64,000 nt of DNA from Polystyrenella longa (GCF_007750395.1 NZ_CP036281.1:1945001-2009000); one strand, 5' to 3'. Positions 21,233 to 34,654 are shown, counted from the stretch's first letter. Made by a program: numbers and translations. Notes: generated from the letters alone by a model not told the origin.

Positions 21233-22324
21233 ATGCGATTCATGACATGCACCGCTCTACAACTTGCTCAATTGTTGAATGCGGAAATTATCGGACCTCA
21301 TGATCTTACCATAACAGATGCGCAACCTCTCGATTTTGCAGAAGGGAAGCACGTCTCTTTTGTTGGTGAGGCGAAACACTTCAAAGTGTTACGGAAAAGT
21401 CTTGCGGGGGCCGTTTTGTTGCCACACTCATTGAAGGAAGAGATCCCCGCCGATGAATTAACCAAACGAACATTTTTGCTGGTAGACGAAGTTCTCGATC
21501 AATTTATCGAAGCGATTCAATATTTCCGACCACAGCGGACGCTGCCCGATATCGGTATATCGTCGCGGGCGATTGTCGCGGAGTCGGCTTCTGTCGGCGC
21601 GAATACCCATATTTATCCCAACGCCACCGTCGGCGAAGAAGTCGTGATTGGAGAAAACTGCCGAATCATGTCCGGAGCTGTGATCGGCGACGGATGTCGA
21701 TTGGGTGACAATACGACAATTTACCCCAATGCAGTGCTGTATCACGACGTCATTCTCGGCGATAATGTCATCATTCATTCGAACGCAGTAATTGGGGCCG
21801 ATGGCTTCGGATATCGTCTTCAGGAAGGACGCCACGTCCGCATTCCTCAGTTGGGAACAGTCCGAATTGAAAACGACGTGGAAATCGGCGCTGGTTCTAC
21901 CGTTGATCGTGCCATGGCAGGAGAGACGATTATCGGAGAAGGAACCAAAATTGATAACCTCGTGATGATTGCACACAACTGCCGGATCGGAAAACACAAC
22001 GTCTTCGCTTCGCAGGTAGGCTTCGCAGGTTCGTCGACTTCAGGTAATTATGTCGTCTGTGCCGGGCAGGTAGGAATCGCCGACCATGTTCATCTGGGCG
22101 AAGGTTCGGTCTACGGAGCCAAGTCAGGAGTCAACAGCAGCAAGGAAGGGGGCAAAACCTATCTGGGTGCCCCGGCAGAGCGAATCGATTTGGCCATCAA
22201 AGCAGCAAAAGTCGTTTCGAGACTTCCCGAGCTACGTCAACAGGTTCGCCGTTTGGCAAAGCAGGTAGAGCAGCTTGAGGCCGAACAACAGAAGACGGCT
22301 GCCTCCGAAGTTGATGCTGCCTGA
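21233..22324 (+). CDS. lpxD: UDP-3-O-(3-hydroxyacyl)glucosamine N-acyltransferase
   Basis: 363 aa. An N-terminal uridine-binding domain (residues ~1-100) is followed by hexapeptide repeats of a left-handed beta-helix (IYPNATVGEEVVIGENCRIMSG onward) and the LpxD signature GADGFGYRLQEG, with VEIGAGSTVDRA next and a final coiled helix. It adds the N-linked acyl chain in lipid A synthesis in the cytoplasm. The lpxI gene follows in the same direction about 120 bp after its stop, so both probably serve the lipid A pathway. Two starts (21233 and 21242) are possible. Confidence 0.93.
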   Translation: MRFMTCTALQLAQLLNAEIIGPHDLTITDAQPLDFAEGKHVSFVGEAKHFKVLRKSLAGAVLLPHSLKEEIPADELTKRTFLLVDEVLDQFIEAIQYFRPQRTLPDIGISSRAIVAESASVGANTHIYPNATVGEEVVIGENCRIMSGAVIGDGCRLGDNTTIYPNAVLYHDVILGDNVIIHSNAVIGADGFGYRLQEGRHVRIPQLGTVRIENDVEIGAGSTVDRAMAGETIIGEGTKIDNLVMIAHNCRIGKHNVFASQVGFAGSSTSGNYVVCAGQVGIADHVHLGEGSVYGAKSGVNSSKEGGKTYLGAPAERIDLAIKAAKVVSRLPELRQQVRRLAKQVEQLEAEQQKTAASEVDAA

Positions 22325-22442
22325 TCAGAGATATTCAATTGACATTCAGAGTTTAATCGAACACATTTTCGAATTGCAGAATCAAGCGGTTGTTTCCGTT
22401 TTCCGAAAGCAATCAATTGACCGGGCATCATTCAGGGATCGA

Positions 22443-23342
22443 ATGAGTAATTTAACCGACAGTCAGATAGGACTCTACGGCGACCGCAAGAAGATTGGGT
22501 TGCTGGCTGGAGCGGGGCAGTTCCCCATAGATTTCGCCCGAGCTGCGCGTCGTCAGGGGCATTACGTCGTCGGCTTAGGTGTCCAGAACATGGCTTCCGA
22601 CGAACTGAAGTCCTGTTGTCACAGCTACACGACCATCCCGCTCACTAAAATCGGACGAGCGATTCGCAGCTTTCGTCGTGCTGGGGTCAACCAGGCCGTA
22701 ATGGCGGGTAAAATTCACAAGGTCGTTCTGTTCAGGAAATTCCGCTGGCTGCGTAATCTTCCCGACTGGCGTGCGGTTCACATGTGGCTCAGCTACGCGT
22801 CGCACAACAAGAAGGATGACACTTTGCTACTCGCCGTCATCCGCGAATTTGAACGTGATCAAATTATTTTCGAATCGGCCCTCGACTATTGTCCGGAGTT
22901 ACTCGTGCCCCACGGATTTTTAACGAAACGTAAACCGTCCAGCTCCCAATGGCGCGACATCCGCTTCGGTTGGGATCTCGCCAAAGAGATGGGCCGCCTC
23001 GATGTCGGTCAAACAGTTTGCGTGAACGACACCGCCGTCATCGCGGTGGAAGCGATCGAAGGGACAGACGAAGCGATAAAACGAGCGGGCACCTTGTGCA
23101 AGCGAGGCGGCTTCACCGTCGTCAAGGTCGCCAAACCACAACAGGATCGCCGTTTCGATGTTCCCACTGTCGGTCTTGAAACGATCCAGAACATGTACGA
23201 AGCAGGCGGACGCGTCCTCGCTATTGAAAGCGGTCAAACCATCATGATCGCCCAGGACGACGTCATTCAACTCGCCAACCGGCTGGGAATCACGATCGTC
23301 TCCCTCCACGCCGAAGAACTGGCCCTGTCGGAAGCATCTTGA
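22443..23342 (+). CDS. lpxI: UDP-2,3-diacylglucosamine pyrophosphatase LpxI
   Basis: 299 aa from the ATG at 22443; an upstream in-frame start at 22275 would overlap lpxD and adds sequence that does not look like the family. Typical LpxI features follow: IGLLAGAGQFPIDFARAAR at the start, VMAGKIHKVVLF, and DDTLLLAVIREFERDQI in the middle, then VNDTAVIAVEAIEGTDEAIKR and a C-terminal FTVVKVAKPQQDRRFDVPTVG. It cleaves UDP-diacylglucosamine to lipid X, replacing LpxH. Follows lpxD, supporting a lipid A operon. Confidence 0.92.
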   Translation: MSNLTDSQIGLYGDRKKIGLLAGAGQFPIDFARAARRQGHYVVGLGVQNMASDELKSCCHSYTTIPLTKIGRAIRSFRRAGVNQAVMAGKIHKVVLFRKFRWLRNLPDWRAVHMWLSYASHNKKDDTLLLAVIREFERDQIIFESALDYCPELLVPHGFLTKRKPSSSQWRDIRFGWDLAKEMGRLDVGQTVCVNDTAVIAVEAIEGTDEAIKRAGTLCKRGGFTVVKVAKPQQDRRFDVPTVGLETIQNMYEAGGRVLAIESGQTIMIAQDDVIQLANRLGITIVSLHAEELALSEAS

Positions 23343-23545
23343 AGCGGCGTCTTGTAGTGCTCTGCCAATTGATAAATGTCAGGTGGCATGCAAATTGAGT
23401 TTGAAATACAAATCATTAAGGACCCAAAAGGTTGGGGCAAGTGTCATGACCGTTTCCGAGGTGTTTTTGGGCCTCCATGTTTCAAATAAGCACGATGCAA
23501 TATCTTGAAAATTAGTGGTAGATAAAGCACTACAAGAAGGTCATC

Positions 23546-23932
23546 TCAATCTTCAATCAGCCGGACATCGCTGTCACTGCCATCGGCCGTCAATAATTCT
23601 TCATCGGCGAAGCTATCGTCGAGAATTTGGTTGATCAGGGGTTCGTCCGGGCCGAGGTAAACTTTGAAACCGATGCCGGCGAAGAAGAGTTCATCTCCCG
23701 GAAGCAGGGCACCACGGGTGACCTTTTGTCCATTGACGCGGGTGCCGTTGGTGCTGGCGAGGTCGCGTATATACAAAAGGCCATCTGTTCGGGCGATTAG
23801 ACAGTGGAGCTTGGAAATCGAATGTTTATCGATGTACAAGTCGCAAAATCCCTGTGAACGACCGACTAATGTCAAATCGTGTTCAATAATGATCGGATCG
23901 CTTCCGTCGAGCGGAATAAGTTTGGCGAGCAT
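23546..23932 (-). CDS. FHA-domain protein
   Basis: 128 aa, almost entirely one forkhead-associated domain: VGRSQGFCDLYI (Gly-Arg-Ser loop), SISKLHCLIAR (Ser and His of the phosphothreonine site) and LASTNGTRVNGQKV. Cytoplasmic phosphothreonine reader; likely linked to Ser/Thr kinases such as the one at 1437, though no partner is adjacent. The tail is acidic (DDSFADEELLTADGSDSD). Confidence 0.9.
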   Translation of the reverse strand: MLAKLIPLDGSDPIIIEHDLTLVGRSQGFCDLYIDKHSISKLHCLIARTDGLLYIRDLASTNGTRVNGQKVTRGALLPGDELFFAGIGFKVYLGPDEPLINQILDDSFADEELLTADGSDSDVRLIED

Positions 23933-24620
23933 CGGATTGAACAGGGAAGGCCTGTGAGAGATGAAAAAAGAATGAATAGCGTACGTTCATTCTGCACGAC
24001 TCAAAATGAAAGTCAAGATGATTCTGCTATCCCTGTGCGTCCTAACTCGTTGGGTCATACGAAGAAGGATATTTGCAATCAAGGGGATTTCAACCCGGCG
24101 TTAGTGGGTGGGTTGACGATTGAAGCCCGGATTGGTACGTTCAGCGTGCCATGACGAATAATGCTGTGAGCATATCGGGCGAAGCTACGCTTCCGCCTGC
24201 TGGAAGGACTCCAGAATCTCGCATATCACTCGCTTTGGAAGCAGCCTCCTGACTTACTGACGGGTTTGCCGGACGTTTAAACAGCGATCGCGGGCGAGCC
24301 TGAACTGGTTTAGAGAACGCCTCTACGCAGCTCAACAGCTTTACTTATCTTCGTGTTGTCTCGATGGAAATTGAACTGCCTTTGCCAGTTCCTGATGTGA
24401 ATATTTCCGCTTTAATCGAGAACTGAGTACTCCTCGACGAATCATCGTTAAGCAGAGTCCAAATAGTCCTCAACCGGGCTTGGATTCCGATTCCAGACCG
24501 TGGCCGTACTCACAAATCAACCGATCAGACATGGTGCATTTTGTAGTAGGACATCCATTTTCTAAATGGATCACTATCTTTATTACGTGGATCATAGTGC
24601 CCTAAGGCAAGGATTCTAGA
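23933..24620. other. 688-bp intergenic region without a convincing gene
   Basis: Between the FHA gene (start) and ppdK (start). I see only short frames with poor coding character, including a 20-codon frame at about 24364. The ppdK promoter and leader must lie in its right end; an aaggat at ~24609 serves as ribosome site for the ATG at 24621. Confidence 0.6.
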
Positions 24621-27362
<2,742 letters not shown>

Positions 27363-27447
27363 GCGATCAGGTAACCGATTGTTTGCAATGAATAATCATC
27401 AGCAGGCCCATTCCTGATCAGGCCGGTCCTGCTGGAGAAAAAAATCG

Positions 27448-27484
27448 AAGCCGCTACTTCCTCGCGAAGTGGCGGCTTTTTTTG
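27448..27484 (+). terminator. ppdK terminator
   Basis: Stem aagccgctacttc / gaagtggcggctt (one mismatch, 13 bp) with a 5-nt loop, followed by seven T. About 85 bp after the ppdK stop. Confidence 0.92.
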
Positions 27485-27654
27485 TTTGATATTGTCTGGA
27501 GGCCGATAACTTCCCTCGTTGAATTCTGTAATAAATCGACGGGACAGATTGGCGATGATCGCGACCGCTTGTTACAGTAGTTAGCTGGTGCTGGTCTCGC
27601 TCGAGGGCAGCAGGAACAGCATTAAAGCCACCTCACAGTCGACGTTAAATCATC

Positions 27655-28026
27655 ATGGCAGTTCGCGGAATTCGAGGCGCAACATCGGTTGAGACGGACT
27701 CATCAGAAGAGATCCTGGCCGCCACTTCAGAGCTTTTGCAGGCGATCTTACAGGCCAACGGGATCGACAGCCTGGAAGAGATTTCGTCTGCTTTTTTCAC
27801 GACGACATCCGATCTGACGTCCGCCTTCCCCGCCGAAGCCGCCCGCAAACTGGGCTGGTCGCAAGTCCCGCTATTGTGTGCGACGGAAATCCCCGTCCCC
27901 GGTGGGCTTCCCCGTGGCATCCGCATTCTCCTGCACCTGAACACGGACAAAACCCAGGCCGAGATGGAACACGTCTACCTCCGCGAAGCCAAACGCCTCC
28001 GCCCCGACATCCACAGTGCCCAATAA
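27655..28026 (+). CDS. aroH: Monofunctional chorismate mutase (AroH class)
   Basis: 123 aa, typical for the AroH trimeric class. The N-terminus [18 protein letters not shown] carries the substrate-binding Arg and the Thr-rich loop; [20 protein letters not shown] is the next conserved block; the active-site segment [21 protein letters not shown] holds the Arg90-like residue. Converts chorismate to prephenate. A second mutase domain is present in pheA at 57321, so the organism has two classes. Confidence 0.93.
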   Translation: MAVRGIRGATSVETDSSEEILAATSELLQAILQANGIDSLEEISSAFFTTTSDLTSAFPAEAARKLGWSQVPLLCATEIPVPGGLPRGIRILLHLNTDKTQAEMEHVYLREAKRLRPDIHSAQ

Positions 28027-28430
28027 ACCACCTCAACTATTTGAGGGTAGCCTGGACAATCACCCCGTGTTGTTCAGGTCGCGCAGCGACAAGCCAGCGT
28101 CGCCCCCAGCTATCCAACGCACGTTTCCTCCACCATCTACTTGTCTGGCACCAGTATCGCTCAAACGCGATCCCCAGGCTCTCCAGCAGCCGAGTCGAGG
28201 AGAATTGAGGTGCAAGTCAAATGGAGAGAAGAGGGGCCTCAGGGCGAGATTATGGAGAACCTCGCACGATTTACCGTGTCAAACTGACCAACCGGCCTTT
28301 TTCCCCGGAAGAGGCCGAGAAAATGGTCCAATACCCTTTACAGATCCGCTTCAAAAAGCTTAGATATGCGTATCCGAGGCCCGCCTCCCGGATTGGTATT
28401 AAAAATACCGAGCAGCACAACAAAACACCC
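28027..28430. other. Intergenic region between aroH and tRNA-Arg
   Basis: About 400 bp with no convincing gene; the open frames here run into the tRNA and show no family features. A short aattggtatt-aaaa-ataccgag hairpin lies just upstream of the tRNA. The tRNA promoter should be within the last 100 bp. Confidence 0.5.
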
Positions 28431-29909
<1,479 letters not shown>

Positions 29910-29935
29910 TATCTGTCTGAATCCTTTTTAGAGAC

Positions 29936-30127
29936 TTACGGTTTTTTGCATCCGTTGTCTATCCATTCGATGATGTCCGTTGTTCTCCAGCGGACCAGCC
30001 GCCCAAGGTAAACCGGTTTCGGAAGCATCCCCCGAGCAATGTAACGCTGGAGCGTTCGCAGGGAGACTTTCAGTCTCTGGGCCAGTTCAGCCCGATCAAG
30101 TAGTTCATAATCATCCATTGATTTCAT
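29936..30127 (-). CDS. AlpA-like helix-turn-helix protein (excisionase/regulator)
   Basis: 63 aa from the ATG at 30127 (AAAGGA 9 bp upstream); an ATG at 30175 would add 16 residues. It is a single winged HTH of the HTH_17/AlpA type: ELLDRAELAQRLKVSLRTLQRYIARG, then a wing with YLGRLVRWRTTDIIEWID. Such proteins act as recombination directionality factors or transcription regulators. It lies 26 bp upstream of the integrase and 60 bp downstream of rep on the same strand, so the three may form one unit. Confidence 0.85.
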   Translation of the reverse strand: MKSMDDYELLDRAELAQRLKVSLRTLQRYIARGMLPKPVYLGRLVRWRTTDIIEWIDNGCKKP

Positions 30128-30187
30128 TTCGAATCCTTTCAACATGAAAACCGAACAAAAGTAAAAATGCAACACTCCTAAGAATAT

Positions 30188-31606
30188 CTACGCCGCTTTT
30201 GTTTTGCCTTGAGTTAAAATCATATAGGGATGACGCGCCTCTATTTTCTTGCGAATTTTAGGAATATCCTTGATCATTGGTTGATAATATTCCTGAAGTA
30301 ATAGGTTGAGTTCGAATTGAACTTCGACCGGTGTGTTGGGCAACTTGCCCAAGTATGCCAAGGCTGATTTAAAACATCCGACACCCTGTTTGACGAGTCG
30401 TTCGACATCTCCACCAATTTTCTCGCGCTTATCTCGTTCTTTAATAGTTGGGCCGGTCCATGCATCGAATGCCGCAATCACCTTCATCCATAATGGGGAT
30501 ACTCCGCCTCGCTCAGTATGGTTTGGGTCGACGGCAAACTCAGTGAGTCGAAAATATAAATAGCATAAATAGTGCGACAGATCGTTTCGCTTTTCCATTA
30601 AGTCTTTGAAGTCATTAATTCCATGCTGATTTAGTAGGCTGTTTCGACGAACTTCAAATTCGACTCGAGTGGCGCCTAATTCCGAGTCGGGATGTTTTCC
30701 CCAACGATTTTCGACCAGGAGTTCGTACTTTGCTTGATGGTTTTTTGTCTCTTCTATTTTGTCGTATATTCGGAGCTTTGTGGACGCCCCCCGAGTGCCA
30801 AATTGAATGGTTTGTGGTTCTTTGCGATCACGGATGACGTCATTTTTTCGTGTCCTCGAAACATAACAGTCTCCATTTACCGCATCAACGAATTCTCGTA
30901 CATGAGTGTCGACAAGGTCTACACAGAAATCGACTCGGGATGGATTGATTGAGGATGGGCAATATCCTAATGCTAAGAATATATTTCTTAACTCGTCGTA
31001 GAGATGTAGTTCCCCCCACATCATGAGTGGCAGAGAAGTAATCTGTATCGCTAGGTTTCGACGGCTTATTTTGGGATCACCTGTATCTGATGTTTGCTGG
31101 TCTGCTACACCGAACGTGATGCCTCGATAGTTGAATTGCCATCTGCAATATGCATAGCCTCGCCCCGTTCCGGAGGGGAGAACTTCTATCTCGATCTCAT
31201 CAGTCAATGTGACCATTGAATTTTCGAAATCGTCAGATTGAGATGCCTCTTGGGCTCTGTCGAGAAGGCTGCGTAATTTTTCCCAATATCTCTTTTCAAA
31301 AGATCCGTGGCAGCTCAAACCAAGCCAGTCAAATCCACCTGTTTCAAGTGGACTGTCATTAAATGCCAATAGAGGACTTTGGAGTGTTGAGGGGGCCGTG
31401 TTACTAGATTCGGCCCCCTTTTCCGGAATGTATGGCAGGCACGCCAGGTATTCTGGCGCTGGTTCGTTCGCTCCGCCGCTTCCGGGCGCGGCTCGCTCGC
31501 TCTCCGACGCCAGTTTTGGGCTGATCTCTCGGAGGCAATCCGGACAAAAGCAGTCTTCCGGATGGAAGTGATACGATTTCTCACGTGACTTCTTGGACGC
31601 AGACAT
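30188..31606 (-). CDS. Replication initiator / MobT-like protein (Rep_trans type)
   Basis: 472 aa. The N-terminus has a short Cys/His cluster (HPEDCFCPDC, residues 15-24) suggesting a zinc-binding knuckle. The central part has the Rep_trans pattern: GFDWLGLSC near residue 93, NPSRVDFCVDLVD, a strand TIQFGTRGASTKLRIYDKIEE, and ATRVEFEVRRNSLL. This fold occurs in pT181-type rolling-circle initiators, Tn916-type Orf20/MobT and RstA-like phage initiators. I infer autonomous or conditional replication of the excised circle; the nick site may be in the palindromes upstream (31745-31832 or 32196-32249). The nucleophile Tyr cannot be fixed by eye. Confidence 0.75.
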   Translation of the reverse strand: MSASKKSREKSYHFHPEDCFCPDCLREISPKLASESERAAPGSGGANEPAPEYLACLPYIPEKGAESSNTAPSTLQSPLLAFNDSPLETGGFDWLGLSCHGSFEKRYWEKLRSLLDRAQEASQSDDFENSMVTLTDEIEIEVLPSGTGRGYAYCRWQFNYRGITFGVADQQTSDTGDPKISRRNLAIQITSLPLMMWGELHLYDELRNIFLALGYCPSSINPSRVDFCVDLVDTHVREFVDAVNGDCYVSRTRKNDVIRDRKEPQTIQFGTRGASTKLRIYDKIEETKNHQAKYELLVENRWGKHPDSELGATRVEFEVRRNSLLNQHGINDFKDLMEKRNDLSHYLCYLYFRLTEFAVDPNHTERGGVSPLWMKVIAAFDAWTGPTIKERDKREKIGGDVERLVKQGVGCFKSALAYLGKLPNTPVEVQFELNLLLQEYYQPMIKDIPKIRKKIEARHPYMILTQGKTKAA

Positions 31607-31744
31607 AGCCTAGCTCTTTCTTAAGAGAAAAAGTCAGTCATCCCCTGGTAGAGCAGACTGCGACCACTAGTCGCTCGGCATGCCTACGACGCTCCAACAA
31701 TGGAATTCAGCCAGGGATGAGCAGGAGTAGATAGTAAAACCACT

Positions 31745-31832
31745 TTGTTGAGAGCACAGAATTCTCGCCACACTATCGGAGAGAGGAACAGCCTTCTCTC
31801 GAATTCTGTGGGCTTATGCTGCAATTCAACAA
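31745..31832. repeat. 88-bp multi-stem palindrome upstream of rep
   Basis: Nested inverted repeats: ttgttga / tcaacaa (outer), cacagaattc / gaattctgtg (10 bp perfect, 31755-31764 and 31801-31810) and gagagagg / ccttctctc (inner). It starts about 140 bp upstream of the rep start codon and is a candidate double- or single-strand replication origin. Confidence 0.7.
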
Positions 31833-32195
31833 GCGAATGCCGCATCTGGATCAGGGTTTAGTGGTTAAGAAGCGATTGGTTCGAGTGCCTAGGCTATCTT
31901 TCACAGCGTCATCTCTGACTGCCGGCGACCTTTCAGCGTGTTTTCTCGTCTATCTACTCAATCGATTTGGCTAGTTTTTGAAGAGGATCCAGTAATGCAA
32001 TGCGAAGGATTATTTATTTTCAATCGGTTTTGTAAAGAGATTTTCAGCAGAAACTTCAGTAAGTACTCCCTTACTTGTATCAAAACAATTCCATAAATTA
32101 TTTGAAAATAAGCGATTAGGAGAATAGAGAAAATTTAATTTTCACCGCCTCAGAATCGACACCAACAGCAGCAAGGGCCGCCTTTGCTTGCCTCT

Positions 32196-32249
32196 GGCGT
32201 TGTCATCCTCGAAGCTCAGCTCATCGTGAAGCCCCGAGGATGAAACGCC
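32196..32249. repeat. Palindrome with 15-16-bp arms
   Basis: Left arm ggcgttgtcatcctcg (32196-32211), right arm cgaggatgaaacgcc (32235-32249), complementary apart from one bulged base; 23-nt loop. Related short repeats cagcagcaagg and cggcagcaagg lie on either side. A candidate nick site or other structure acting as single strand. Confidence 0.7.
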
Positions 32250-32461
32250 GACGGCAGCAAGGCTAGGTCCTGACAAAGTCACTCAAAAAGAGGATGATAA
32301 AAGTTAACAAAGAATCAAATGTACTGATCTGCCTGCATCGCTACGCTCACGCAGGCGGATAGAGCTGTCCCCTGATACAGTCGAACACTAAGTCATGTGA
32401 CTGGTGTCATTCATGGGGGCAGATCAATTCATAGAATAAGCTCGATATCAAATACTTTTTT

Positions 32462-33076
32462 TTATGCTTCGAGCACTGTGGAAGCCGACCACTTTTCACG
32501 TATCTGTTTTAATCGTCTTTCCACAGTGGCGAGTGAAAGTTTTGTTTTTTCTGCGATTTCAGTATTGGCGTAAGCTTGCATCCGTAAAACAGCGATATCG
32601 CTTTCTTCAGCAGTCAGCTCTCTCATTAAATCCTCCATTGATTCCTTAAGAGTCAACACATCTTCAGGAGAGGGTTCCGTGGAAGCGATCCGGTCAAAGC
32701 CTCCTTGACCATCTGCGTTAGTGGGGGAATAAAATATCGAATCTCCTCTGACGTTTCCTGCTCCGCGTTTATCAGCTAGTTCACGCCGCAACTGCTTTCG
32801 CGCTTTGTTCTCGGTCATTGTTAACAGGAGACGCCATAATCCGTCCCTGTCATTTAAATCAGGATATTGACCTTCTTCATAACGACAACAGAAGCTGGCA
32901 AATGCATCGTTGACGGCATCATCCGCATCCGTCATTCGGTTGTTTGTCCCCAGTTGTCTCATTGCCACACCAATTAGTCGTTTCTGAAAACGATTCCAGA
33001 TTTTCTGGGCCGCATCGTCATTATTTTCTTCACGAAGGGCATGCAGCCAATTCGTTACTGAATGTTCATCAGACAT
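32462..33076 (-). CDS. ECF-type RNA polymerase sigma factor (element-borne)
   Basis: 204 aa. Region 2 is visible as IWNRFQKRLIGVAMRQLG, DADDAVNDAFASFCCRYEE and DGLWRLLLTMTENKARKQLRRE; region 4 as ELTAEESDIAVLRMQAYANTEIAEKTKLSLATVERRLKQIREKW split by the usual turn. It matches the planctomycete ECF-like group (Sigma70_ECF). Unlike the two chromosomal sigma genes at 4873 and 6907, there is no membrane anchor or anti-sigma partner next to it. It is divergent from the secreted PLAT gene across a 198-bp gap, so that gene is its most obvious target. Confidence 0.88.
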   Translation of the reverse strand: MSDEHSVTNWLHALREENNDDAAQKIWNRFQKRLIGVAMRQLGTNNRMTDADDAVNDAFASFCCRYEEGQYPDLNDRDGLWRLLLTMTENKARKQLRRELADKRGAGNVRGDSIFYSPTNADGQGGFDRIASTEPSPEDVLTLKESMEDLMRELTAEESDIAVLRMQAYANTEIAEKTKLSLATVERRLKQIREKWSASTVLEA

Positions 33077-33274
33077 CTTAAATCATTCCTAGTTAGTAGC
33101 TTACAGAGATGTTGTTTGTTGAGTGATGTTAGCAAATAATACCGAAAATGGAAATTATTTTCCAAAAACATGAGGGGTGCGAGTTCTGTTTGGGACTTTC
33201 TCTATCAGCGGCGGACAACACAACACAATCAAACTCACCGCCAACCTTAACCCTTTACTCTTGGAGACATTACA

Positions 33275-33829
33275 ATGATGACAAAGATTCCAAACCATGT
33301 TCTAACTGTTGCTTTGACGCTGGCAATCTCAGCAGTGTGCATCTCGGACATCGCACTAGCTGGTGCCTCATACGTTGTGACCATCAATACAAGTGACCAA
33401 TCCGGCGCTGGAACTGACTCCAACATTTGCCTGAAGCTTTATGGAACAAGAGGACATACCGATTTAATTAAAATTAATCGACTGTTGGATGGAAATGCGT
33501 TCGAGTCTGGAGACCGTGATACTTTCGTGTTCACTGCATCAGACGTTGGTTCGATCATCAAGATCGAGGTTAAGTCTGATGGGAGTGGCATAGGCTCTGA
33601 CTGGCACTTGAAGGAAATTTCTGTTCGGTATCACTCGAGAGCAGCAAATGAAGCTCTCAAGAAGTCCTCCACAGACGGCGCTTTAGCGATTGTTGCGAAG
33701 ATGGGTGAATTGGCAGAAAGGGGGGGAATTATTACGTCGACGTTTCCCTACAATGCATGGGTTACTGGCGAAGAACGTTTTATTTATCACGGAAAGGAAC
33801 ACGCTGGGTTTGTTATACTCGCCAGATGA
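33275..33829 (+). CDS. Secreted PLAT/LH2-domain protein
   Basis: 184 aa. An export signal (HVLTVALTLAISAVCISDIALA) is followed by a PLAT (lipoxygenase homology) beta-sandwich: YVVTINTSDQSGAGTDSNIC, LKLYGTRGHT, FESGDRDTFVFTASDVGSI, IKIEVKSDGSGIGSDWHLKEI, and a last strand FPYNAWVTGEERFIYHG after a helical insertion of ~35 residues. PLAT domains mediate protein-protein or membrane contacts, often with calcium. It is the only evident cargo of the element, opposite the sigma factor. Preceded by ttggagacattacaatg, i.e. a GGAG ribosome site. Confidence 0.82.
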   Translation: MMTKIPNHVLTVALTLAISAVCISDIALAGASYVVTINTSDQSGAGTDSNICLKLYGTRGHTDLIKINRLLDGNAFESGDRDTFVFTASDVGSIIKIEVKSDGSGIGSDWHLKEISVRYHSRAANEALKKSSTDGALAIVAKMGELAERGGIITSTFPYNAWVTGEERFIYHGKEHAGFVILAR

Positions 33830-33900
33830 CCGGTAACCACGTCTTCTATACAATCATGCAGACCTACAAATAATCGGTAACCACAATCAGTTTACCGCCC

Positions 33901-33935
33901 GGCGGCACAAGTCCTACTTGTGTCGCCTTTTTTTG
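33901..33935 (+). terminator. Terminator after the PLAT gene
   Basis: Stem ggcggcacaagt / acttgtgtcgcc (12 bp with one G-U) around a cct loop, then seven T. Two copies of cggtaaccac (33832 and 33872 region) precede it. Confidence 0.9.
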
Positions 33936-34040
33936 TTTTCGGTTCTGGTCGAAGTGAACTTCATCAATCGCCCGATAACACATTCCAGAAATTAAAGGGC
34001 TCGGAGATAGTTGAACTTGTACCGATCGATCGTTTTAGGA

Positions 34041-34235
34041 TTAATCTTCACTCATCATTAGCGAGAATATTCGTTTGATCGACATTGGTAAATTGTGCCA
34101 TCTATTAATAATTTTGTTTAGAAGCTGAACGTCTTTCTCTTGTAACTCGTAATTGTGGATGCAAGCATGAGGGCAAGCGGCTTCTTGTATAATCTGTAAG
34201 TCCTTGTCATTTAATGAGGTTACAAAATCCTCCGT
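34041..34235 (-). pseudogene. Detached integrase C-terminal segment (64 codons plus stop)
   Basis: Read on the minus strand from the att core in the integrase frame, the sequence stays open for 64 codons and stops with TAA at 34043-34041. It encodes TEDFVTSLNDKDLQIIQEAA, a Cys/His stretch, then LLNKIINRWHNLPMSIKRIF and SLMMSED. The closing W-x-x-L-P pattern resembles C-terminal tails of planctomycete tyrosine integrases as I recall them. It has no start of its own; it is in frame with the integrase only when attL and attR ends are joined in the circle. Confidence 0.8.
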
Positions 34236-34285
34236 TCGGTCTACGGAACCGAAGGTTGGAGGTTCGAATCCTCCGGGGTGTACTC
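34236..34285 (+). repeat. attR core repeat (displaced tRNA-Arg 3' half)
   Basis: Identical to 28458-28507. It is the original chromosomal 3' half of tRNA-Arg, cut from its 5' half by the insertion and directly followed by the native terminator. Confidence 0.96.
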
Positions 34286-34327
34286 AAAAACGCCAGACAA
34301 CACGAATGTGTTGTCTGGCGTTTTTTT
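34286..34327 (+). terminator. Original tRNA-Arg terminator, displaced
   Basis: Perfect 15-bp stem aacgccagacaacac / gtgttgtctggcgtt with a gaat loop, followed by T7. Its position right after the tRNA 3' half shows it was the native tRNA terminator before the element inserted. Confidence 0.93.
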
Positions 34328-34387
34328 AATGCGCTTAGGGATTGAGCGGGTTTATTCCAAGGAGTTCTTATCGTCCATTTTCTTTAA

Positions 34388-34654
34388 AAATCTCTCGCCG
34401 CAGAAGGAGTCGTTTTCGATCATTTCATTGAGCGACTCCATCGTGCTTCCCGCTTCGACGCTGATGCAGAAAAAATATCCCTCATCGAAAAGTATCAGGG
34501 GAGAGTAGATGGTGGTCGCATAAAGACGGGTGAATTGCAAGATAAAACTCCACCCTGGTTCTCCGTGTGGGTGGATGCAAATGGACGTCTTTCAATCATA
34601 AATATCAATGCTGATGGAGCAGTCGCCCCAGTGGGTGAAATAATGATTCTGTGA
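34388..34654 (+). pseudogene. C-terminal gene fragment without start codon
   Basis: An open frame of ~88 codons that follows a stop at 34385 and has no start codon. The translation looks protein-like (FDHFIERLHRASRFDADAEK, ISLIEKYQGRVDGGRIKTGE, PWFSVWVDANGRLSIININA, ending VGEIMIL). I do not recognise the family. It may be the 3' end of a gene broken by an earlier insertion at this hot spot or by a frameshift. A 58-codon frame on the other strand (34768-34592) overlaps its end, so the call is uncertain. Confidence 0.35.

Larger units (their letters stand above)
31607..32461. other. Noncoding control region of the element, candidate origin
   Basis: 855 bp without a convincing gene, between the rep start and the sigma-factor stop. 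It contains two large palindromes (31745-31832 and 32196-32249), an inverted catcccctgg / ccagggatg pair around 31638-31715, and an AT-rich stretch (about 31980-32150). This is the make-up of a plasmid origin region; nothing else is evident. Confidence 0.6.
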
